A stretch of DNA of 64,000 nt, taken from assembly GCA_910589415.1 (NCBI GenBank), contig OU342639.1, positions 17,492,268 through 17,556,267 on the forward strand. The letters are read 5' to 3'. Made by a program: the position numbers and the translations under genes. This document shows, one piece after another, positions 1-9,400 of this stretch (positions are counted from its first letter, which is position 1; each line of letters starts with the position of its first letter). The DNA comes from Malachius bipustulatus. Its lineage: Eukaryota > Arthropoda > Insecta > Coleoptera > Melyridae. The notes under the pieces were generated by a model. That model was not told the origin of the DNA, did not search any database, and saw nothing but the letters and a program-made list of their open reading frames with translations.

Positions 1-183
1 GATGGTTAAGACACTCGCCTACGGCTCGTATACTCGCGTATTAATAGCCTTCATTATAAGCTCGTTGCATAATATACTATTATTTTTTATTTACAAGCAA
101 TTTTTTTTATCTGTTGATAAGATACGATAAGAAAACAGAGAAATTAAAGATAATTTGTAAAACAGGCAGTGGGGTTTCGGTAT

Positions 184-844
184 AAAGGTGCGTACAGACA
201 TGCAACAGAACATCGTCACGTAACACCGCCGCGTATCATTTATGTACGCGGCGATGTTGCGTGGTCAGCCCGGTTTAAAAAAAAAATTTACTGCAACAGA
301 ACATCGCCCCGAAACATCAACGCGAAACATTTAGGCGTCCCAGATTTTTTAATTAGTTGCACGAGTGTATTCGAAAAAGATGGACATTGCGGCTGCAGCA
401 TATACATATAGTTATGCACTATTTAGTGCAGAAGAAAAAACACAGATCAAGACGCTGGTGGCAGAATCAATTATACACCAGTAGAACTGTGTACGGCGGT
501 CGTCAGTTATTAAGAGATTTTAAACTTTCAGTCAGTGAGTGGCCTATATAAAAACTTCACAAGAATAACGCCAACTGATTTTGAATTTTTGATCAATTTG
601 ACCAACACAAAAATCAAAACAACGCAAGTGTTTCGCAGCCACGTCCAAACCGGCAAATCTATAGTGCAACGTCGTCGCGAACATTTCTTTGATGTGACGC
701 CGAAATACCGACAACTGATGGGACGCTGCGATGTTACTGTGTTACGCTGTTACTGTACTGGTACGATGTTGCAGAGTGCCGTCCAGACTTGATACGCGGT
801 GAAGTTACGTTACGGTGTTCTGTTGCATGTCTGTACGCACCTTT
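184..844 (+). mobile_element. PIF/Harbinger-type element, internally deleted
   Basis: The ends are inverted copies of about 55 bp: AAAGGTGCGTACAGACATGC at the left, and its complement ending GTACGCACCTTT at the right. The interior keeps part of a HARBI1-like nuclease N-terminus. At about 660 bp it is too short to be autonomous and is best read as a decayed derivative. I could not settle a clean 3-bp target duplication. It sits between the two TIRs of the 1-1417 element. Confidence 0.6.
390..792 (+). pseudogene. HARBI1-like transposase N-terminal remnant
   Basis: Two frames read on across a frameshift near 540. The first gives RSRRWWQNQLYTSR and YGGRQLLRDFKLS; the second gives YKNFTRITPTDFEFLINL. 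This order (basic RRWW motif, then a leucine-rich segment, then an F-R-M/I-TP-x-DFE-LL motif) is typical of the N-terminal part of Harbinger nucleases such as HARBI1. The catalytic DDE part is absent, and the rest of the reading (to about 792) is not recognisable. Non-functional. Confidence 0.5.
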
Positions 845-1336
845 ACATTACACATAATAATAATTAGCAATTTAATATTAATTATGTAATTTTTTTGCTA
901 TTTATTTAGGAAAATCTACACCTATACTTGCAGTAATAAATAACACTGATAGATTTTGTTCTTCCATAGACCTTGCCGAAAGAGCAGTTTTTAAAACATC
1001 TAATGAAAGGGAATTAAGTACAAAAAGTATAAAATAATAATAAACAATGTTATTATTCTGATTAACAGCTATTGTTGGTGTTTATAGATAGCTAAAGTTA
1101 TTGGCACCTACCTAGTATTATTATTATTATTATTATTGTGTTGCTAGGAAATAATAAAAATCTCGATAATAAGCTTGCTAAAAAAGTTTAATATTTTTAT
1201 AGTAAGAACAGATTGAAACTTTTCGTCTAGCGAGATTATTTCCCAATAAAATTTTAATTATCTAAGTAGGTATAATTATATAATTATAATTATAGTTCCT
1301 ATATAATAGTATATTATGCAACGAGCTTATAATGAA

Positions 1337-1417
1337 GGCTATTAATACGCGAGTATGATGGTTAAGATACGAGCCGTAGGCGAGTGTCTTAACCATCATA
1401 AGAGCGTATTAATAGCC
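1337..1417. repeat. 81-bp imperfect hairpin at the right TIR
   Basis: GGCTATTAATACGC at 1337 pairs with GCGTATTAATAGCC ending at 1417, and TATGATGGTTAAGA pairs with TCTTAACCATCATA, leaving a loop of about 20 nt. This internal fold is what distinguishes the right TIR of the 1-1417 element from the left. Confidence 0.7.
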
Positions 1418-2084
1418 ATTATCTGCGAGTTCCATACACTATTTTTTCTACGACCCTTTTTTATTTCATAGAAAAGATTAAAAAATTATATATTTTAACA
1501 ATGACCCGTGTACAATTGCGGATCATTGAGGTTAAGATAGGTTGCTATTTGTTTACGCATATTACCAAATTTTCTCTTCGTCGCTAAGATTATTCTGCTG
1601 AGACATGTTTTAGTATCAAGTTTAAAGGGCACTACTCACTACTGCGTAATTTTTATTATGCGAAGTTCGAATTCCGAATTTTACGCTTTGATTTTCCAAT
1701 TAATAATAATTAATAACATTGACAGTCAATAATTACGATATTGTTTACCTGCGCAACGCGACGGTCGCAGCGTTGCCGCTTTGATTACTATCACGGAGCA
1801 CTACGAATAATATAATACTTTATCTTCCTATCTTTTACACGATATACCTACTTATCAAATTAATTAAGGTAACATAAAATCTTGATAAATTTTCTTTGAA
1901 TGTTACTTATGTTCTAAATTAAATAAACGTTCAGAATTTTTTTTCAGAAATACAGAACTTATATCACAAGGCAATTTTTGTCGTGAGTATGACAACTCTG
2001 TGACTTCGGTTGGCTTGCCGACCCGATTGTAAGCGAAAAGGAACCGATTCGATTGCAAATGCTCCTCTGCCATTGGATAGCTTG

Positions 2085-2137
2085 ACCAGTGCTTTAATGA
2101 AAATTCGTATCTTAATGAGACCCATTAAAGCACTGGT
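2085..2137. repeat. 15-bp stem hairpin
   Basis: ACCAGTGCTTTAATG at 2085-2099 is the exact reverse complement of CATTAAAGCACTGGT at 2123-2137, with a 23-nt loop. It resembles the ends of a miniature foldback insertion; no target duplication is evident. Confidence 0.7.
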
Positions 2138-2648
2138 GATTCATATTTAATATGCATATTAAAGGTTGGGAGTAGAAAAAAATTATTAAAAATATTTTTA
2201 AATTTGCCAAAGAACTAGGAACAACCACTTTTTAATTTTTTAATTTTCTTTCATTTCAATTGACTTTGCATAAACTGTATCTCACATTATATCAATCAAG
2301 CTTGTGGTAATAGTTAAATATTATTAATTGTATATCTTCAAACAAATTTTAAAAATTATTTTTATTGTGTAAATTTTATACATAATTTGATGTACCTATA
2401 GTATAAATTTTATATGAAGGCGAGAGTTTGACGAGAATTGGTTACTGCGCAGATACGCCACCGAATCCATAAATATTTGTTGTCTAAAATCAACAATGTT
2501 AGTCGCTGTCCACTTAAAAATAAAAACAACCAATCTCCGCCGTTCATCGTACATGTAAAATTTCAGTGGTGGTACTGCGTTAACTCGTATCGTTTCTATT
2601 TGAAAAACCTACGTACTTATCATTTAACATAATATGTTAGCAGTGTTA

Positions 2649-2693
2649 GCAGTGCAGTGCATATAATATATTATATTATATGCACTGCACTGC
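2649..2693. repeat. 45-bp near-perfect palindrome
   Basis: AGCAGTGCAGTGCATATAAT and its complement face each other around a TATA-rich centre. The arms are nearly perfect with almost no loop, so this would extrude as a cruciform or fold in RNA. Function unknown. Confidence 0.75.
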
Positions 2694-3194
2694 TGATATA
2701 ATTTCTAGTCTGACACAGTGGAACAGTTAAAAGCTCGCAAGATGCGCAGTTCATGTCTTGCCTCTCGCCTTCTTATATAAAATTGAAAAAAAAGAAACAC
2801 ATTATTTATATCTTTATATTGTATTATATTTGTATATTTTCAAGTTAATAAATATTTAATATTTACGACAGAATATTAACAACATTGTGGTGAAATTCCT
2901 GGTGAAATCCAGGAAAAGTCCATGGATGATCTTGAATTTGATGATAAGAAGATCCTTATTAAAATACTTTTTCACTGTATTATTTATTTTTAAAAATGAA
3001 ATGAAAAAGTATGAACAAGTATGAAGCTTGATTTTATGACTTATCAAAAATGATCGCTATAGTACAGTTTAAGAGATCGTTTATCTGGAATGTTCCATAA
3101 AATATTTGCACCTTCCTCTAGAAAAGATTAAATCTTAGAAAAAAAATAACTTTGTCCTTAGACTTGTGTCATAACAGTCTACGTTTTCTATAAC

Positions 3195-3200
3195 TTTATT
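3195..3200 (-). promoter_or_regulatory. AATAAA polyadenylation signal of TPGS2
   Basis: On the minus strand the TPGS2 stop codon (3203-3205) is followed at once by an AATAAA hexamer, read as TTTATT at 3195-3200. This short spacing supports 3203 as the true end of the terminal exon. Confidence 0.55.
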
Positions 3201-3202
3201 TA

Positions 3203-3490
3203 TCACTTCTTCTGGAATAAGGGCTTTCGTTGAAATTTCAAAGGCATTTTCGACTTGACTGATTTTTTCTTGCTTTGCATAGGCACCATGTGAGTTTCAG
3301 GCACTGATTTAATGGAAGAAGTAGGAGGTGGAATTGATTTGGGAGTCGTTCTAAAAATATTCCCATCAATGTTATTTATTGGAAGTTCTAGAAACTCCTC
3401 ATCATTTTTAATTTTCTCATTATCTTTCTTTATATCTTCCAGTTTCCTATTGAGAGGTAACAGGGATGGGGCCAGTAGACGAAAGAGCAT
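3203..3490 (-). CDS. TPGS2: TPGS2 exon 5 (terminal)
   Basis: The acceptor is ATTTTTTTTTAG. The exon opens with MLFRLLAPSLLPLNRKL in phase 0 (corresponding to the family's QWFSMYKPITYN region) and ends in a Lys-rich tail (KKKSVKSKMPLKFQRKPLF) before TGA. The Met here is internal, not a start. AATAAA follows the stop immediately. Confidence 0.78.
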   Translation of the reverse strand: MLFRLLAPSLLPLNRKLEDIKKDNEKIKNDEEFLELPINNIDGNIFRTTPKSIPPPTSSIKSVPETHMVPMQSKKKSVKSKMPLKFQRKPLFQKK

Positions 3491-6400
3491 CTAAAAAAAA
3501 ATATTTTGAAAGTATCAATCCATAAATTCAAAATACTAATAAGAACTCATCATTGGTCGGTTAAATTACCGGATAGATTTCTGTGACCTGTTCTGAAAGA
3601 AGTATATATCGACTCTATACTTTTCAACTTAAATTGGGAATAATCAATATAAAATTGAGAATAATCAACTTAAAATTCTGACAACCAGAAAAAAATTAAA
3701 GGCCTGTGTAGTTGTCATTAAAAACTGTTAAAAATAAATTCTAGTTGAAAATAATTGTTCGGAATATGAAGTTGATTATTCCCGATTTGAAAATGATTGT
3801 TGTCAATAATTTGAATCTGTTTATTCCCAATTTGAAATTAATTATTCTTGCAACACAAAGTACTTATGCAATACAATATACATGTACAGAAGCCGTTTTG
3901 ACAATGTCAGTTAAACTGGCCATGACGTCAAGAATGACATCATCTTTATACCAACCTTATTTACACAAAGCACATACATCTGAGCGTGTGATGATATGAT
4001 TTGAGGTGGTAGGACCGAGCCATGTTGCCGGATCATTCGAATGAAAATTACTGTTTATGACGTTCAAAATACTCATGTGAAGTTAGCCCCCGAATTCTAA
4101 AAAACCACAAATTTTTCAGAGTTCTGAGTAGAACTAGAATAGTTCTAGAGTTCTGCATGTAAATTTTAAATAGTTCCGCGGAGCAAATAAGAAGCTCTTT
4201 AAAACGCAAAAATTCGTTTAGGGGGCTAACACTTTAGGCAGCCTCCACTTTCCTCCGAAAATGAGTTCTGAGGTGATAAATAACATCAACAAAACTTTGA
4301 GTTCTAGAGTTCCTGTATATTTTCTCAGATAGTTCCGCGAATTTTCTTTGGAAATTTTCAAAAACTCGCCGAAAATGAAATCTGATTAGTGTTTTGGGTC
4401 GCTCCCGAAGAGTTCTATAAAAAAGTTATCTTCCATTTTGCCGAAAACTCAATAACTGTTTGTTAATCGCGAAAATAGTTGCCAATATAGGTAAGAAATA
4501 TACGTATCTAAACAAAAGGAATTTTGACAAAAATAACTAAAATGGGTTCTGATCAGAGACCCATTAACCATGGGTTTCTTAGAACCACCTCGATGTCCTC
4601 TATCCACAGTTACTGTTTGTCCGTTTACCAATGAAACACCCTGTATATTTTTTTCAGTTCTTTGACGACATCTCACGAACCCTTTGAGATATAAAACTGA
4701 ATTTTTGTACACATCTTACTATTTATATTAGTTACTTTTTTAATTCCAACTAAATTTTTTTCATGTCAGTGGTGAAGATTTTCGGGTTGCTTGAAATTTT
4801 TTTGCCCTTAATTTCTACGACACTGAGGAAAATTAGCATTGTGAAAGCGCATTTAAACTGTCAATGTTAAACTTTTTTTTATGATTAGCTTCAAAAAAAA
4901 ATTGCCCTCAAAAAGTAGATAATGTTAAACAAGATGTGTACAAGACCTGGGCTCTGTATTTCAAACGGTTCCTGAGATATCGTCAAATAAAAAAAAAAAA
5001 AAATCGACACCCTGTATCTCGAAAACAGTAAATTTGTGGATCCATTATGTTAATAGGATTTTTTTTTAGATCGAGGCAGGCACTTTTCATTTTCCGACAC
5101 ATGTTTTGAAACAACCTGTAGGTATAAGATATCTATAAATAAGTTGTTCCCAAGTTCTCCTAAATTTATTTTCAGACTCTCAATAAGAAAAAAAAGAAAA
5201 TTTAATTTTTTTTTGGTAATTTAACCGACTATGTGTATCTCTCATAATAGCTTCCAAAATCCCTATCTACCTACTGCACTTTAACCTTGACATCCTGCAT
5301 AGTAAAAGTTGGAAATGCTATATCTATACAGGGTGTTTTGTAATTGAATGTCAATATTTAAGGGGGCGATTTTTGGGTCCATTTTAAGAAGAAAAATTCA
5401 TAAGAACGATTTAATAGACAGGTATTACTCATCAAGAGGCATTTTTTCATGTACCACATTTCGTTTTATCTCCACTAGTGACATCTTGCAGAATTTTACC
5501 TGTGCATATTTTTTTATATTTTTTTATTGTCATTTAACGACAGTCTTGTGACCATGTAGAGAAACAGATTTTATTTTTTTAAGCAAAAACCGTGCATCGG
5601 ACTGAAAAAAATAAGTAATCAAATTTGCTTGGAATTGAACGGGGATTCCAAAAATGATTTCTACTTGAACAGAAATCAGTGCGGTATTACAGATATTACG
5701 AAAAAATGATTTATTTTAATAAAATTTACCCCCCTGTATCTCAAAAGTTAAGACTTTTAGGACATACGTTCTTATAAAGTTTTCTTCTTAAAATGGACCC
5801 AAAAATCACTCCCTTAAATATTGACATTCAATTACATAACACCCTGTATATGCGATTCAAATCTTCTAATGTGAAAAATATCACTAGTTTTTTAAGGCCA
5901 TTGCTGTTATTGCTAGGCTTCTCTCTTTTTGGCGTTATTATACACGATCGAAATCAACATTTCGTTAAATGACCTCCACTTATGAGATGCCGCTTAGTTT
6001 TTATTTCTATTTTCATAACAATCTCATTGCTGAGGTAGATATGACTTATTCGTCAGATTTTACTTATTTTGTAATTACTTCTGTCCATTCAGGAACACCA
6101 TTGGATGTATAAGCGAACTGCCAAAATGGTATTCCCAGGTGATGTATGCACATTTTCAGATACGTGGTAAAATCATCAGCTAAGAAGAAGAACTGCATAC
6201 TGGTGTTATGTACCCAAATTGTTGGCAGGTATCGCGGGTTAATATAAACTAAGGTTACCTAAAAGAATTATTTACGTATTACTTATTCATAAATTAATAA
6301 ATTCCATTATTAAGTATATATGTAAGCGGTGTCCCAAAAATAGCGTAAATACTCTTCGGTGCGTTCTTGAGTGATCATCCATGGCGGGGTTGCTCCCGTG

Positions 6401-9400
6401 TCGCGGTTGCTAGTCCCTCATCGGGAGCCTCCCCGGGTGGCGGATAGGGGAATGTCGTCCAATATGGATGGTACCGGGGAAATGAAATACCCGGGGCTGT
6501 CCAAAACTAGCAAACCAAATGGTAGAGGACATAGAATCCACGCAGCCTCGTCCGGTGCGATACCATCTTTCTGGTTTAGGCGGCGTGAAGTTGCTTTAAA
6601 GAGCTGACGTTTCGTTGCTGTGTCAGAGATTCCGGTCCATGGGGTTAGAAACAAAAAAATGCATGGATGGCGTTCCCGGGGTTAAAATATTCCGGAGTTA
6701 AAACCCCCATTTGGATCTCCGGGCGGGGGCTAATCCAGGGGAACATTCATGCTTTTACCCTGGATATGACTTTCATTCCCGATTTAGACGTAACTTCGAC
6801 GTTGGAGTTTTTGTCAGAAGTGACCTCTCCTGCAAACCTGAGGAAGACTTGGAGCCTCAGGACTTTGATGTCATGTGGCTTAGAATAACAGAGACCACCA
6901 AATGACTAGATTTATTTGTTGCTTGTACCGACCACCAAGCGATAAGGAGTATACACTTATAAAGAGTATGTATAGGGCACTTTTTTGTCACTGACAAATA
7001 CTGTTAATTTTCTAATTTTAGGTAAATTATCCTAAAACCGGGACAGCAATCTTTTGGGAGACTTCAATGTAGGTAATTCCCGATCGCGAGGGAGACTTAG
7101 CTAGCCTTCTGGATCTCTTTTTGACTACGAATCCTCCAATTTATATACCATCGCAGTGAAGGCTCCATTGGGCTCCTCAGACCACAAACTCGTCTCAACA
7201 TCATGTGTCCTACCAAGTAGTGTCAAAAAAGCAAGTAAACCACGTGTAGTCTGGCACTGTAGATCGGTCAAATGGAAAGAACTCAGGGAACACTATCGAT
7301 CTTTTCCATCGAGGAGTGTCTGTTTCGGCTGTGATGATCCATCTGTTTGTGATAGGGAAATTGCGCAATTCATCTTAACTGGCATGGAAGCCTACATTCC
7401 TTAAAAAAAACGGCCCTGAAAAAACAAACCTTGGTTTAACAAAACTTGCTTTTCAGCAGCGGAGAAAGAGCCTCGACGAAACAAATCACTACAACTTCAT
7501 CCGTGCTCGAAACACCTTTATTTTCTCCATCGTGATCTTTTTTTCAAGTTTTTTTTCTTCAACATATAATTTGAAGTTTTATCTTCATTTTGTCTCGTTT
7601 ATAGGGGTACTTTTAACGAAAAATAAGAAATTTCCACGCTGGTCGAAAATTAGCTTACACTTATTTAAAATTATTAAATCGAATCAATTTCTTTTTTTTT
7701 TTTTCACATTCAATTATGAATGATTCTGAAAATTAGAAAAGCAATCGCAACGACAATTAAGTCACCTACATGCAGGTTAAAAAGTTTTCAAATTGGTCTT
7801 TTAATAACGAAGATATGACAAGTTTTAAAAATAATTTTTCTTAAAAATTGTGATGGTGATAGTGGTGTAGGTACTACCGAGCAAGCACATCTAGTAGATA
7901 GACCCGCTCAGCGTTTTGGAGTTCAAATGGCAGCGTGGCGGAGTTTGTTAGGTTCTTGCCTGGTATTCTGGTATTATTGAATCGCATAAAAATACACTAT
8001 TTATGCGATTGATGCGCAAGAAGGTTTTTATTACTTCTAAAGTTCTCAATCAAAAATACCAACTGTAAAAGCCAATCTTATTTTCTCTCCTCAGACAATC
8101 TAAAAATGCAATAACATAGGAGCTTTCCATTTAAAAAAACATAACTTTGATATGTCACTCTCATATGGGACACTCTGTACAGTCCAAAATAATTTTAAAT
8201 AAATGGCCATTGTGATCCTGTAATTGAATTTGCCAAAATTATTTTTGAAAAAAAAAATCCATCGTTAGGCCCACAGAACCTACTCGAATGAGCTGGGACA
8301 CCGAAAAATTTAAATTGTCAAACCGTCGTCTATCTTTGAAATGTAAAAAATCTGTTTTGGGGCATTGCGTTTACTTTAAGTTTTTAAATATCAAGTTTAC
8401 CTAAACATTGATTATTTAATTAATAATATTGAAATGTTGCTACTATTATTGTACAGGCTTTCGCTAATAATAAAGTATGGCCACAGGATTTTTTTAAATA
8501 GTTTTTCATCACTTACTTCTTGATGACACCTCAACAACTACCGAAGACTTTTTACACCATTTCTGGAACACCCTGTCCTGTATGTGTTGCGAAAAAGTAG
8601 ATGAAGCCGTTAACCACAAATTGTTTGGCCAAAAACAAAGGAAGTTTCCTCATGCCAATTTTCACATAGGCGTCCCTCTTTCAAGTTCAAGTTAACAAAA
8701 AATTCTGAACACATTGAACCCCACGCAACCGACTTTTTCCCGTGCACGCCTCTGGTCCACTAGACGTATTGCAGATCAAGCGTTCATTTCTTTTAGTTTC
8801 CACATTCTTGTAAGATTTTGATTTAGGGCTTGGTTTACGAGATGCTGGATAGTAGGTATTTTACAAAACAAGAGTAGTTGAAAGTGACATTTTCCGCGAG
8901 TGCGAAATTGTCTTTCAACTCGAGATATTGTACTATACTTTATCTACTCCCATATCATATAGGAACAAATGATGCCAGACTCACCCACTCACCTTACTTT
9001 ACTATCCTATCTTCAGTACTTAACTTTTCATTTCACATTTACTAAGTAATCTGAATATGTGAATAAGAAAATTTACTAATAATCTTTCTTTTGACTTCTG
9101 CATGGGGTAAAGTCTTTTCCATTGCCACTTATTCAGTTTATGCTAATATTTGAGGTGTTTTCCATTTCAGTTTCACTCCCACTCCATTAATATTTGATAT
9201 TGAAAATAATCGGTTAGAATATAGCCAAACTGTTATTAGAGTTTCGGTCAAACGGTCTCGAAGTGCAGCATGGTTTGGTTTGGTCCCTACTTATTGGATG
9301 GGTGACCAATTATAGTGGTAAAAAAAATTACCTATGTGCAAAGGCTCACTGTCAGGCTATGCAAGTTGTTTTGTAATTGTTAACTTTCATATAAGGGAGT

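Larger units (their letters stand above)
1..1417. mobile_element. Long-TIR DNA element with a nested Harbinger insertion
   Basis: Bases 1-88 (starting GATGGTTAAGACACTCGCC) recur as the reverse complement at about 1310-1399, so the segment is bounded by terminal inverted repeats of about 88 bp. The right copy carries an extra TGATGGTTAAGA-type block that the left copy lacks. The interior is AT-rich, has no coding potential of its own and contains a separate element at 184-844. The window starts on the first readable base, so the true left end and any target duplication cannot be seen. The terminal GATGGTTAAGA word recurs in the 76-bp hairpin at 29191-29266. Superfamily not assigned. Confidence 0.6.
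1418..3194. other. AT-rich intergenic DNA
   Basis: No convincing coding exon was seen on either strand. It holds two clear hairpins (2085-2137 and 2649-2693), and it includes the region 3' of the TPGS2 stop codon. The short open frames here have no recognisable motifs and no splice-site context. Confidence 0.5.

Noticed and set aside
184..844. Exact 3-bp target duplication for the first Harbinger derivative
   Set aside because: Flanking bases (GTAT at the left, ACAT at the right) do not give a convincing TTA or TAA repeat, so none is claimed.
9246..9308. A functional 5S rRNA gene
   Set aside because: Only the 3' promoter part is recognisable; the 5' half and closing helix are absent.
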